This document shows, in pieces, positions 1-7,924 of a DNA stretch of 64,000 nucleotides. Numbering within the stretch: the stretch's first letter is position 1; each line of letters starts with the position of its first letter. The notes under the pieces are model-generated. The model was given only the letters and a program-made list of their open reading frames with translations. It was not told the origin of the DNA and did no database searches. A program made the translations under genes and the position numbers. Source of the DNA: Stakelama pacifica (GTDB taxonomy: Bacteria > Pseudomonadota > Alphaproteobacteria > Sphingomonadales > Sphingomonadaceae); assembly GCF_004361835.1 (NCBI RefSeq), contig NZ_SNWD01000001.1, positions 124,001 to 188,000 on the forward strand. The letters are read 5' to 3'.

Positions 1-2
1 CT

Positions 3-665
3 TTAGCGTTCAGCGAGTCCGTCTAGGCATTCGATGTAGGCTTCACCGTAATCGTCCCATTCGAACGCTGGAAGTATCGTAGTTCGAACGAGGGACGGAC
101 CGTCCTCTTGCTGAACGCGCTGAAGCATCCAGCTCAGAATTTGGCCGCCGATAAACGCGCGCTCTTCGGGGGGAAGGGCATCTTGCTCTTCACGCTGTTG
201 TCGCATGTGGGCTACGAAGTCTTTAGGAAACTCCCGCATTTCCATTTCAATGCCGATGCCGGGTTTTTGATGAAAGCCGTATTCAAGCGGCTCGCTTACG
301 AAGTCATCCTTCGATCGGTAGGCGAAGCCGACAAAGCGGTCCTGAGCCGTGTCGAACCCGAGGTGATATATCGAAGTCGTGCAGTTAGCCTGCTCTTCCT
401 TAGGTCGATTATCAAAGAGGTCTCGCATTATCTGTGGCGCGAACTCGTCCGTATGAACCAGATCGAGAGCGAGGGTGCTACCAAACGCCTGCATCACCCA
501 ATCTAGAATCAGTCCGTGCGAGCCTCTACCGCATATTAGGCCGTTCCAATGCGGAACCGTGAACACCTTGGTTGTGAAGTATGCTGGTTTGTGTTCGAAG
601 GTCACGAGGGTGTCAGCAACCACGTAAACCGCGTCTTCACTAAGAACGAAATTAAGTGCTGTCAT
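3..665 (-). CDS. Candidate Ntn-hydrolase (HslV/proteasome-beta-like) protein of the integrated element
   Basis: 220 aa, complete, ending at the left edge. No confident family match from memory, but the N-terminus fits the proteasome-beta/HslV pattern: Thr2 follows Met1, so Met removal would expose an N-terminal Thr. Counting Thr2 as 1, the stretch VVADTLVT puts Asp at 17 and Thr at 21 as in HslV, and TTKVF puts a Lys at 32 just before Val (HslV Lys33-Val34, one residue shorter). A small-residue segment CGRGSHG follows, where HslV has GFAGGT. The rest is acidic and unrecognised. It is last in a tight minus-strand run after two small genes, inside the recombinase-borne element. The spacing is observed; hydrolase activity is inference. 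A non-enzymatic phage or island protein remains possible. Confidence 0.6.
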   Translation of the reverse strand: MTALNFVLSEDAVYVVADTLVTFEHKPAYFTTKVFTVPHWNGLICGRGSHGLILDWVMQAFGSTLALDLVHTDEFAPQIMRDLFDNRPKEEQANCTTSIYHLGFDTAQDRFVGFAYRSKDDFVSEPLEYGFHQKPGIGIEMEMREFPKDFVAHMRQQREEQDALPPEERAFIGGQILSWMLQRVQQEDGPSLVRTTILPAFEWDDYGEAYIECLDGLAER

Positions 666-688
666 ACCGACACCATGACCCGGTTGAA

Positions 689-988
689 CTACCCCCGCAA
701 GCGACGTTGAATCCGTTTCCAGTCCCTCTCGTTGTCTGGAAAGATCATCGGCCCGTTATGAGGCTCTCTACTCGGTCTCAGGTTGTCGGGACGACGATGG
801 CACTTCACGCAATAGAGGTGCTGCCTCACCGCTTCGGTTGCGTCATTCCAGCACCGGAGCCGAAACCACATTGCGAGCTTATCGGCGGCTAGGGTCGTAG
901 ATCGTCGGCAGTTGAAACACTCGGCCCTGATGTTCGCTTGGCGCTTCGTGAAATCGCTAAGCCGCCGCCATCTGAGATTGTGCGCCAT
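689..988 (-). CDS. Small zinc-ribbon-like hypothetical protein
   Basis: 99 aa, basic. It has two CxxC pairs (ECFNC near residue 24-28 and YCVKC near residue 59-62) about 31 residues apart, which is the layout of a small zinc ribbon; the C-terminus is rich in Arg, Trp and Asp. No catalytic signature is visible. The start lies 4 nt beyond the stop of the upstream gene and the stop lies 23 nt before the Ntn-hydrolase-like gene, so the three are probably co-transcribed. Zinc binding is inferred from cysteine spacing only; nucleic-acid binding would be typical for such a ribbon on a mobile element. Confidence 0.65.
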   Translation of the reverse strand: MAHNLRWRRLSDFTKRQANIRAECFNCRRSTTLAADKLAMWFRLRCWNDATEAVRQHLYCVKCHRRPDNLRPSREPHNGPMIFPDNERDWKRIQRRLRG

Positions 989-991
989 GCG

Positions 992-1183
992 TCATATCGG
1001 GAGGTTCAGCTGGTTGCGGTCTTGGAAGCGAGGCTCTTCGGTCAGGCTTTTCGCGACGCTCTGCGCCAACTCCAATGCGGCTTCTTTCCGCATGTGTTCG
1101 TCAGCCACTGTTAGGCCAACGCGCGCCCAACCGGGGGCAGTCAGGATCGCTTCGGATAGGTGGTTGAGGTCGATTCGTTCCAT
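992..1183 (-). CDS. DUF6771-like small protein
   Basis: 63 aa from the start at 1183. The pattern MERIDLNHL, then LTAPGWARVGLT, then a C-terminal QLNLPI matches what I recall of DUF6771, a short family common in sphingomonad genomes and mobile elements, function unknown. The reading frame stays open upstream to 1285, but the family pattern begins at MERID; an ATG at 1198 is an alternative start. No clear ribosome-binding site distinguishes them. First gene of the run continuing into the zinc-ribbon and Ntn-hydrolase-like genes. Confidence 0.65.
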   Translation of the reverse strand: MERIDLNHLSEAILTAPGWARVGLTVADEHMRKEAALELAQSVAKSLTEEPRFQDRNQLNLPI

Positions 1184-1243
1184 ATGGCGATATGAGAACA
1201 TATAAGGAACGAAGGCAAGGGGGCTTGCGGTGAGTCGATCATG

Positions 1244-1272
1244 GTGAGCCCCGCCGTTTCGGCGGGGCTCAC
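1244..1272. terminator. Perfect 13-bp hairpin, probable terminator
   Basis: A perfect 13-bp GC-rich inverted repeat (1244-1256 and 1260-1272) with a TTT loop, followed on the plus strand by TCTTT. It sits between the small minus-strand gene ending at 1286 and the DUF6771-like gene. The T-run is on the plus side only, so function on the minus strand is uncertain. Confidence 0.5.
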
Positions 1273-1285
1273 TCTTTGTGAGCAC

Positions 1286-1492
1286 TCACTCGGACAGGAG
1301 CACTCCGTAGGGCGTCAGGTCCGCGCCGATGCTCTCTAGAAGCTGATCCGCATTCATCGCGGCTCGCTCAGATTCGCTCGTTGACCATTCAAACATGCCG
1401 TCATGGCTCGTGATGGTAGGCTGTGCGATCTGGATACCAGCCGCTGGACCGGAAGCCTCAAAACGCTTTGGGTCCATGTTCTGGTAACGCAT
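1286..1492 (-). CDS. Small hypothetical protein of the element
   Basis: 68 aa, acidic C-terminal half, no domain I recognise. The reading frame is complete and faces away from the small gene at 1516, leaving only 23 bp between them, so the two would share a very short divergent promoter. A strong hairpin (1244-1272) follows its stop. Evidence for expression is weak: it rests on the open frame, position and lack of a better frame here. Confidence 0.4.
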   Translation of the reverse strand: MRYQNMDPKRFEASGPAAGIQIAQPTITSHDGMFEWSTSESERAAMNADQLLESIGADLTPYGVLLSE

Positions 1493-1515
1493 ACGATGCG
1501 GGAAGGAGATAGCAG

Positions 1516-1701
1516 ATGTTTAACCAGATCTACCTTTCCGCCCTCGCTAACTTCGTAGAGTCCACGTTGGACTTCCATCCCGACTTTGAGGATGATGCCT
1601 TCGCTTTCGACTTTGAAGGCGAACGCATCTACTGCGAGCGGAAGCGAAATTGCTTCGATCTGTATGTGGGCAACGAACGCTTTCAATTGCCCCGCTGCTA
1701 A
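1516..1701 (+). CDS. Small hypothetical protein of the element
   Basis: 61 aa, rich in Phe, Asp and Glu with an alternating pattern in the second half (FAFDFEGERIYCERK) suggesting beta strands. No family recognised. A good ribosome-binding site, GGAAGGAG, lies 8-10 nt before the ATG and a classic hairpin terminator follows at 1725-1755, which together make this a convincing single-gene unit. It is the only plus-strand gene in the visible part of the element. Confidence 0.6.
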   Translation: MFNQIYLSALANFVESTLDFHPDFEDDAFAFDFEGERIYCERKRNCFDLYVGNERFQLPRC

Positions 1702-1724
1702 GCCAGAGACGCCCGCTCAACGCC

Positions 1725-1755
1725 AAAGCGCCCCCGATTGTGTCAGGGGCGCTTT
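1725..1755. terminator. Rho-independent terminator
   Basis: Perfect 10-bp inverted repeat AAAGCGCCCC / GGGGCGCTTT (1725-1734 and 1746-1755). The A-run on one flank and T-run on the other would let it act in both directions, ending the plus-strand gene at 1701 and the minus-strand gene ending at 1790. Confidence 0.8.
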
Positions 1756-1789
1756 CGCTCTGTCTGACGCTTAGACAGGCGCTGAGAGT

Positions 1790-2236
1790 TCAATATACAC
1801 CTAGCTTACGCGCGCGATCAGCCAATGCCTCGTATCTGTTACCACGGGTTGCGCCAAAGTGCTTACACCATGCCGCTAGGAAGCGGCCTTCTTCGTCCTT
1901 GCGCTTCGCCTTGCTCAGAATCACTGCGATGCGCCAAGCGTAATATGGTGGGGGCGCTTCGCCTTTAGTGAACCACTGATCGAGCGCATCATTGACGATG
2001 CCAATCTGCCGACCAAGATCATTGTCGATGGACTTCAATTCAGCACGAAATGCGTCTTCGGGTTGATTTAGGATCGAGAGGCCACCCATCGCCTGTCCGA
2101 AGGTCTGCCCCTGCAACATCTTCGGAAAGGCTTCTTCAAACGCGGCGCGGTGCAACTTGTGCGCCGTCCCCCGATCTAGAAGCGGCGTCTCGCAAAGCCT
2201 CGCGATCAGCGCTGCGAGTTCAGGCTCAAACTCCAT
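1790..2236 (-). CDS. Hypothetical protein of the recombinase operon
   Basis: 148 aa, predicted mostly helical from composition, no domain recognised. The N-terminal half has a helical pattern (LAALIARLCETPLL) and the middle contains AWRIAVILSKAKRKDEEG, a charged region. It starts 13 nt after the stop of the 48-aa zinc-ribbon gene, which itself follows the recombinase, so all three probably form one transcript ending at the bidirectional terminator 1725-1755. Co-location with the recombinase hints at a role in the element's biology, but nothing in the sequence shows which. Confidence 0.6.
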   Translation of the reverse strand: MEFEPELAALIARLCETPLLDRGTAHKLHRAAFEEAFPKMLQGQTFGQAMGGLSILNQPEDAFRAELKSIDNDLGRQIGIVNDALDQWFTKGEAPPPYYAWRIAVILSKAKRKDEEGRFLAAWCKHFGATRGNRYEALADRARKLGVY

Positions 2237-2249
2237 AGCTTCCCCCTGC

Positions 2250-2396
2250 TTACCAGCTATGCCCCTTGGCGCAGTAGGAGCGGCAGCTGTCTACAATCGT
2301 GACGAACTCGGTTTTCACCTCAACACCCCCGCATTCAGGACATCTACGGCGCGTATCCGGGGCCGACTTAAACAACGCTTTCAACCACCCCAACAT
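2250..2396 (-). CDS. 48-aa zinc-ribbon microprotein downstream of the recombinase
   Basis: A short open frame of 48 codons starting at 2396 (MLGWLKALFK...) and ending TAA at 2250. It contains CPECGG followed by a second cluster C-x3-YC-x2-GH, a compact zinc-ribbon arrangement. A strong purine-rich ribosome-binding site (GAGGGAGAG) lies just upstream of the ATG, and the gene sits 18 nt after the recombinase stop, pointing to translation from the same mRNA. Family unknown. A DNA-binding accessory role (for example excision control) is plausible for its position but is inference. Confidence 0.6.
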   Translation of the reverse strand: MLGWLKALFKSAPDTRRRCPECGGVEVKTEFVTIVDSCRSYCAKGHSW

Positions 2397-2414
2397 GGTT
2401 CTGCTCTCCCTCTC

Positions 2415-4187
2415 TTAGTCCGCTGCCTGCTCATCAGCGAGTTCTAGATCATCGACCGGGTGCCAATCGGGTTCACCGTCCGGCCCATAGATCGTCTCAT
2501 TCATAAAGGCCTGGTAGAGTAGGCTACCATCAGTGTCATACACGCTACGCAGGGCGTTCCCGTATTCCACACACGTCATGCGATTGTCGTGACAGGTCAG
2601 GCGCGAAATGTAACGACCGAGAGCCTGCTTAACCCTGATGCGGGCCGAATTGCGTTCCTCGGCATCATCGCTCTCGATGCTTTCCAGCAGCGCCTTCAAG
2701 CGGGCCTCGTATTCCTCAATTGAAGTGGCATCCGCCCCTTGGGTCAGCCCCTTCTCCAACTCTCGCAAAGCGGCCTGATCGTCCAGCAACTCCTTCTCCA
2801 TCTCCAGCGCCATGCGCTCAGCAGTCTGGGAGCCGGATTGTGCGAAGGCCCGAAAGAGGTTGTCTACCTGCTTCCGCTTCTCTTCAATGAATCGCTGCTT
2901 ATCCGCTATTTCGATCTTAAGGGCTTGTTGTTGGCTGTCTGACGCAACGTCCGCGTTGACCACAACGAACTTCATCGCAGATTCGAGGATCACTCTTTCG
3001 AGCGTTTCGTATCGAAAACTGTTGCGATTGGTGCAACGAAGCTGATCTCGCTCTTCGTCCCAAACTCGATTCAGAGCGTTATGGCATTTGAGGTAGCTGA
3101 ACGTCTGACCCGCTGGATAGCGACCGTTCTTGTGGCGGCGCAGTTGGCCCTTTTTGACCGTCACCTCCTGCTTCATCCTGCCTCCACACTCACCGCATTT
3201 CGCGATGCCGCTGAACAGGTTGTTATGAGTGATCTGCCACGCACCACTCGTGCCCTTCCGCGACTGTCGCGCCGCATGAGCCTTCGCGAACATGATTGGG
3301 TCTATCGCTTGAGGGAAGTGGTTCAGGACCACTATTTCCTTGCTCGTCTCCTTCCCGCCCCGAGGTCGATTTTTCGGGTGATATTCTCCCATCACTGCTC
3401 GATTGAGCACGAGCTTCGTGAGGTAGCCCACTGTCCAGCCATTGTTGCTGCGCTGTCCCAGATGGTTCCAGACCGGTTCGCCGCGTTCGTTCAGCTTCTT
3501 CGCAATCGCCGGTGTTCCATAACCGTCGATAGTAAGCTGAAATATCTCGCGGAGGACTGATGCTCGTTTCTTGTTAAGCGTCATCCGATAGAGAGGGCGC
3601 TCTGAAGACTTGCTGATCCGCTCAGCGTCTATCCAAGCGGGAATGGTTCGCGTCATACTGAGGTGCTGACCGTCTGCTGCGCTCTTCTGCGCTGCCGCCA
3701 CTCGTTCGTTCTGGGCAGCTTTCAGACGCTTGCTCTTATTGTCGCTTTCTTCCCGCGCGAGTTCAGCGGCTACAACCGCCTCGATGACCGCTCCGAGCGT
3801 TACGCGCTCATATGCGTTATAGATGCGGCGACCGCTTGCCACGGCAACGGTGACACCGGCCTGTGTGAGCTTTTTGACGAGGGGCAGAACCTCATCGTGC
3901 CCCTGACGGCTGATGCGGTCGATATGCTCAACCACGAGCACATGACCGGCTTTGAACAGTCCGGCCTCTGCCTGTTGTTCAAATTCGTAGAGTTGGCCAC
4001 CGGGCTGTCGGTTAGCGCCACTAAATGCGGACAACCCTTGGTCGATCAATATGCGATCTTCTGAGATCTCCCATTCCGGTCGATCCGAAAGGAATTCCCT
4101 ACACACTTTTAACTGGCGAGTCTTAGAACTGCCCTGTGACTGTTCTTGGTTCGAAAAGCGTGCGTAAATCGTAGCTTGTAAGGTCAT
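2415..4187 (-). CDS. Large serine recombinase (site-specific integrase)
   Basis: 590 aa. N-terminal resolvase-type catalytic domain (about 5-150) with the YARFS signature (Arg10, candidate nucleophile Ser12), DQGLSAFSG and the DRISR helix. Then the recombinase domain (about 170-300, with KKLNERGEPVW and VMGEYHP), a zinc ribbon beginning CGECGG (about 330-395) with further Cys residues, and a long charged coiled coil (about 420-500), the part that controls synapsis and direction in this family. The length is typical. Its start is about 50 bp from the point where the comEC frame resumes, so it is an end-proximal integrase that very likely catalysed integration into comEC. The two small downstream genes look co-transcribed. 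Confidence 0.93.
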   Translation of the reverse strand: MTLQATIYARFSNQEQSQGSSKTRQLKVCREFLSDRPEWEISEDRILIDQGLSAFSGANRQPGGQLYEFEQQAEAGLFKAGHVLVVEHIDRISRQGHDEVLPLVKKLTQAGVTVAVASGRRIYNAYERVTLGAVIEAVVAAELAREESDNKSKRLKAAQNERVAAAQKSAADGQHLSMTRTIPAWIDAERISKSSERPLYRMTLNKKRASVLREIFQLTIDGYGTPAIAKKLNERGEPVWNHLGQRSNNGWTVGYLTKLVLNRAVMGEYHPKNRPRGGKETSKEIVVLNHFPQAIDPIMFAKAHAARQSRKGTSGAWQITHNNLFSGIAKCGECGGRMKQEVTVKKGQLRRHKNGRYPAGQTFSYLKCHNALNRVWDEERDQLRCTNRNSFRYETLERVILESAMKFVVVNADVASDSQQQALKIEIADKQRFIEEKRKQVDNLFRAFAQSGSQTAERMALEMEKELLDDQAALRELEKGLTQGADATSIEEYEARLKALLESIESDDAEERNSARIRVKQALGRYISRLTCHDNRMTCVEYGNALRSVYDTDGSLLYQAFMNETIYGPDGEPDWHPVDDLELADEQAAD

Positions 4188-4245
4188 CGCCCCTCATCGC
4201 CCCGAAGGGCTTAAAAACCTCTAACTCCTATAACAGTATGACCGG
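4188..4245. other. Probable attachment-site junction (element/comEC)
   Basis: Between the recombinase start (4187) and the first codon that fits ComEC (Thr of TGAQVPTIRS, 4241) lies a short non-coding stretch where sequence composition changes from element to chromosome. Large serine recombinases usually leave their gene next to one att end, so the hybrid att site should fall here. The core cannot be fixed without the other element end, which is outside the window. Confidence 0.6.
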
Positions 4246-5494
4246 GGCGCAGGTGCCGACGATCCGGTCGTGCATCGCAGCGCTGCTGGTGCTTGCCGCG
4301 CTGGCGATGGGACGCGAGGCGATCACGCTTCGCCTGATCGCGGCGGGAGCGCTGATCGTGCTGCTGATCCTCCCCGAATCGCTCGCCGGGCCGAGCTTTC
4401 AGCTCAGCTTCGCCGCAGTCGTGGCGATCGTCGCGCTGCACGAAGATCCGCGAATCCGGCGCTGGTTTTCGCGGCAGGAGGAGGGGGCCGTGAAAAGGAC
4501 GGCGCGGGGAATGCTGTCGCTGCTGCTCACCGGGCTGGTGGTCGAAACCGCGCTGATGCCGATCGCGCTCTACCATTTTCACAAGACCGGATTGTACGGG
4601 GCAGGCGCGAATATCGTCGCTATCCCGCTCACCACCTTCGTCATCATGCCATCAGAGGCGCTCGCGCTGCTCTTCGACCTGGCGGGGCTGGGCGCGCCCT
4701 TCTGGTGGGTGACGGGAACGGCGTTGCGATTGTTGCTGAGCCTCGCTCATGCTACCGCGAACGCGCCCGGCTCCGTCGCGGCGCTGGCGGTCATGCCCGA
4801 AGGCGCGTTCGCAGCGATGATCCTTGGCGGTCTGTGGATCGCGCTGTGGCGGACGCGCTGGCGGTGGCTGGGCGTCGGGCCGCTGATGGCGGGCGCTATA
4901 TGGGCATCGGCAGCGCCGTCGCCAGACATGTTGATTTCCGCCGACGGCAAACATCTTGCGATACGCAAGGCCGATGGCGGCATGGCGTTGCTGCGCGAAC
5001 GGTCGGGCGATTATATCCGCGATGCCTTTGCCGCCAGCGCCGGGGTGGAAAGCGAGCTGACCCCGATCGCCGAGCTTCCCGGTGCGCGGTGCGGTAAGGA
5101 TAGCTGTATGTTTCAGCAACGCGCGGCAGACCGCGTCTGGCAGATACTCGCCACCCGAAGCGACTATTTCATCGAACGCGCGGCGCTGGAGCCTGCTTGC
5201 CGGGCGGCGGACATCGTCGTTTCCGACCGCCGCTTGCCCGGCTGGTGCCGCCCGCGCTGGCTGAAGCTCGATTCGCGCACCCTGAGGTCGACCGGCGGCG
5301 TCGCGCTGAACCTCTCCCATGCACGCCTGCGCACCACCCGGCTCGGTTCCGGCGAACATCCCTGGGCAGCGCCGCCGACCGTGATGCCGCCCAGGCAACC
5401 ACGCAGAAACGATGCGAGTAACGCCAGACCGAAGAATCGCCCGGCCATACAGGACCGGAGCGAAACCCGGAGCAACGCCGCAGCCGATCAGTAG
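4238..5494 (+). pseudogene. comEC: comEC, 3' remnant split by element insertion
   Basis: C-terminal part of a ComEC/Rec2 DNA-uptake channel. The frame begins with ComEC-like TGAQVPTIRS, continues through several hydrophobic membrane segments of the competence domain (to about residue 225), and ends with the degenerate C-terminal domain seen in sphingomonad ComEC. Intact ComEC is about 700 aa, so the N-terminal OB-fold domain and several transmembrane helices are missing, presumably at the far end of the element. The ATG at 4238 appears fortuitous and lacks a ribosome-binding site. Position next to lexA is the usual sphingomonad arrangement. The 3' end overlaps the convergent lexA stop by 7 bp. 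Natural transformation should be lost while the element is integrated. Confidence 0.85.
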
Positions 5495-6159
5495 CGGCGC
5501 AAAAGTCCCGACAGACGTCCCTGAATACGCACCTGATCCGAAGCATAGCGCTGCGGATCATAGCTGCGATTGGCGGGATCGAGCCGCACCATCGCGCCTT
5601 CGCGGTGGAAATATTTGAGCGTCGCCTCATGATCCTCGATCAACGCAACGACGATCTCGCCGTCGCGCGCGACATCGGTGCGGCGGATCAGCGCATAATC
5701 GCCGTCCAATATTCCGGCATCGACCATCGAATCGCCCGCGACTTCCAGCGCATAATGTTCGCCCGAACCCAGCAGCGCGGCGGGCACGGGAAGCATCTGC
5801 GCGCCCTCCAGCGCCTCGATCGGAACGCCGGCGGCGATCCGGCCGTGCAGCGGAATTTCGACGACATCATTCGCCGGTTCGGGCGCTTTGGCCTTGGGCG
5901 TTGCTTTCGAAACCACCGCAGCCGAACTGCGCGCAGCCCCGGAACGTTCGGGCGTCTTGATCACTTCCAGCGCGCGGGCGCGATTGGGCAGGCGGCGCAG
6001 AAAGCCCCGCTCTTCCAGCGCGCTGATCAAGCGATGCACGCCCGATTTCGACTTGAGCTCAAGCGCGTCCTTCATCTCTTCGAACGAAGGCGATACACCC
6101 GTCTCGTTCAGACGGTCGGCAATGAAACAAATCAGCTCGTGCTGTTTGCGGGTCAGCAT
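5488..6159 (-). CDS. lexA: LexA SOS repressor
   Basis: 223 aa. The N-terminal winged helix-turn-helix (residues 1-65, [10 protein letters not shown]...) binds SOS boxes; a linker of about 30 Ala/Lys/Pro-rich residues follows, then the S24 autoprotease domain with cleavage site Ala110-Gly111 (RIAAGVP), nucleophile Ser144 (GDSMVD) and general base Lys182 (TLKYF). RecA-ssDNA triggers self-cleavage. A perfect SOS box lies 16 bp upstream of the start, so the gene is autoregulated. It follows moeA on the same strand after 54 bp but should have its own promoter. All key residues are present. Confidence 0.97.
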   Translation of the reverse strand: MLTRKQHELICFIADRLNETGVSPSFEEMKDALELKSKSGVHRLISALEERGFLRRLPNRARALEVIKTPERSGAARSSAAVVSKATPKAKAPEPANDVVEIPLHGRIAAGVPIEALEGAQMLPVPAALLGSGEHYALEVAGDSMVDAGILDGDYALIRRTDVARDGEIVVALIEDHEATLKYFHREGAMVRLDPANRSYDPQRYASDQVRIQGRLSGLLRRY

Positions 6160-6174
6160 AGCGCCCTCCGGTTG

Positions 6175-6189
6175 GAACAGACGCAGAAC
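6175..6189 (-). promoter_or_regulatory. SOS box (LexA operator) of lexA
   Basis: GAAC-N7-GAAC on the plus strand (6175-6178 and 6186-6189), i.e. GTTC-N7-GTTC towards lexA, the alphaproteobacterial direct-repeat LexA operator. It lies 16 bp upstream of the lexA start codon. Confidence 0.9.
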
Positions 6190-6213
6190 TTCTAGGCAAC
6201 TATTCGGAACAAG

Positions 6214-7404
6214 TCAAGCGATCGGCAGGATTTCCAACGAGTCGCCTTTTTTGCGCGCCGGATCATGCGGTTCGCGTACGATCAGGCAGTCCGCCCGCGC
6301 CAGCGCGCGCAGCATCGACGAGTCCTGAATCGCCGCCGCAAACACCCCGCCGTCGATCCGCGCGGCGCGCATATAGTCGGTCCGCTCGCCATTCGCAGGC
6401 AGATCTTCGCCCAGCGGCGCGGTGATCGTGCGATGCATCACGCCGCGCGCGCCGCTCATCGCCGCGATCAGCGGGCGCAGGAACAGCGTCGCGGTTACAA
6501 ACGCCGATACCGGATTGCCCGGCAGGCCGAGCAGCACGGTATCACGCATCCTGCCCGCCATCATCGGCTTGCCCGGCCGCAATGCAATCCGCCAGAAATC
6601 GATCGTGCCGCCGCATGCTTCGAGCGCCGGCCGGACCAGATCGTGATCGCCGACCGACGCGCCGCCGGTGGTGACGAGGATATCGGCATCGACGCCGGAA
6701 AACGCTTCTTCGAGCCGTGCGCGATCATCGGGCAGGATGCCGAGGTCGATCGTATGGCAGGGCAGGTCGCCGATCAGCGCGGTGAGCATCACCCCGTTCG
6801 ATTCGGGCAACTGCCCCGGTGCGATTGGTTGCCCGGCCGTGACCAGCTCGTCGCCCGTGGCGGCGATGGCGACGCGCACGCGCCGCCGCACGGGTACCGC
6901 CCCGTGGCCGCCGACCGCCGCCAGCGCGAGCCGCGCCGGGGTCAGCCGCTCGCCAGCCGCAACGAGTATATCGCCTTGCGCAAAATCCAGTCCGCGGCGC
7001 CGGACATTGCGGGCCAGATGCGCCGGGCCTTCGCCGTCGAGATACAGCATCTCGCCCTCGCGCCGTGCTTCTTCCTGCACCAGCACCGTGTCGGTACCGG
7101 CAGGAAGTGCCGCGCCGGTAAAGATTCGCACCGCCTCACCCGCATTCACCGGCCGATCATGGCGATGCCCCGCCGCGCTTTCGCCGACCACGCGCCAGGG
7201 GCCGGGCATATCGGCGAAGCGGATGGCATAGCCGTCCATCGCGGACAGATCGGCATCGGGCTGGGTACGCAATGCGCCGATATCCGACGCTGCCCAGCGC
7301 CCGGCTGCCTCACGCAGGGGTAGTTCCACCCGGTCAGTCGAATGCCCCAGCGCGAGCAGGCGCTGAAGCGCTTCGGAAAGGGGGAGGAGCGGTGATCGGG
7401 TCAT
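6214..7404 (-). CDS. moeA: Molybdopterin molybdotransferase MoeA
   Basis: 396 aa from the start at 7404 (MTRSPLLPL); the frame is open further upstream but this start gives the normal family length. MoeA inserts molybdate into adenylylated molybdopterin, the last step of Mo-cofactor synthesis. Visible motifs include SAMDGYAI in the N-terminal domain, the MoCF-binding segment TGGASVGDHD, PGKPMMAG and GLPGNPVSA. It lies 43 nt downstream of moaC and probably shares its transcript. A user of the cofactor, the paoABC aldehyde oxidoreductase, is encoded further along in the window. Confidence 0.95.
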   Translation of the reverse strand: MTRSPLLPLSEALQRLLALGHSTDRVELPLREAAGRWAASDIGALRTQPDADLSAMDGYAIRFADMPGPWRVVGESAAGHRHDRPVNAGEAVRIFTGAALPAGTDTVLVQEEARREGEMLYLDGEGPAHLARNVRRRGLDFAQGDILVAAGERLTPARLALAAVGGHGAVPVRRRVRVAIAATGDELVTAGQPIAPGQLPESNGVMLTALIGDLPCHTIDLGILPDDRARLEEAFSGVDADILVTTGGASVGDHDLVRPALEACGGTIDFWRIALRPGKPMMAGRMRDTVLLGLPGNPVSAFVTATLFLRPLIAAMSGARGVMHRTITAPLGEDLPANGERTDYMRAARIDGGVFAAAIQDSSMLRALARADCLIVREPHDPARKKGDSLEILPIA

Positions 7405-7447
7405 GCCGTCACAGCGTCCGGCGGCGCGCTGCGTTCCCTGCTGCGGG

Positions 7448-7918
7448 TCACGCAGCGGTCCAGTCGCCCGACTTTCCGCCGCGCTTCGATAGCAGGCGAA
7501 TATCTTCGATAACCATGCCCTTATCGACTGCCTTCGCCATGTCATAGATGGTGAGCAGCGCCACGCTGGCAGCGGTCAGCGCCTCCATCTCGACCCCCGT
7601 CTTGCCGTCGGTCGCTGCCGTCGCCGTCGCCGCCACGCCGTTCTCGGTAAGCGTCAGGTCGATCGCGACACGGCTAAGCGGCAGAGGATGGCATAAGGGT
7701 ATCAGCTCGCTGGTCTTTTTCGCCGCCTGAATCCCTGCCACCCGCGCCACCGCGAAGACATCGCCCTTCGCCACCGAGCCGTCACGAATCGCGTTCAGCG
7801 CGTCGGCCGACATGCGGATGTGCCCGGCCGCGACCGCTTCGCGGCTCGTCACCGCCTTGCCGCCGACATCGACCATATGCGCCGCGCCGCGTTCGTCCAG
7901 ATGGGTGAGATCGGCCAT
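7448..7918 (-). CDS. moaC: Cyclic pyranopterin monophosphate synthase MoaC
   Basis: 156 aa, full family length. MoaC converts 3',8-cyclo-7,8-dihydro-GTP (from MoaA) to cPMP in molybdopterin synthesis. Diagnostic motifs are [14 protein letters not shown] near the N-terminus, [20 protein letters not shown] and the C-terminal [17 protein letters not shown]. It starts 6 nt after the trpC stop, so the tryptophan and molybdopterin genes appear to be read as one unit trpG-trpD-trpC-moaC-moeA. moaA is not in the window. Confidence 0.96.
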   Translation of the reverse strand: MADLTHLDERGAAHMVDVGGKAVTSREAVAAGHIRMSADALNAIRDGSVAKGDVFAVARVAGIQAAKKTSELIPLCHPLPLSRVAIDLTLTENGVAATATAATDGKTGVEMEALTAASVALLTIYDMAKAVDKGMVIEDIRLLSKRGGKSGDWTAA

Positions 7919-7924
7919 GTCTCT

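Noticed and set aside
108..506. Plus-strand frame of 132 codons opposite the Ntn-hydrolase-like gene
   Set aside because: Antisense to a longer frame with better features and no supporting motif.
4141..4200. Possible SOS box near the recombinase promoter (GTTCTTGGTTC)
   Set aside because: Spacing between the GTTC half-sites is 3 nt, not the 7 nt needed for alphaproteobacterial LexA.
4188..4260. tRNA gene as integration target of the element
   Set aside because: No tRNA-like cloverleaf or CCA end is present; the flanking reading frame is ComEC.
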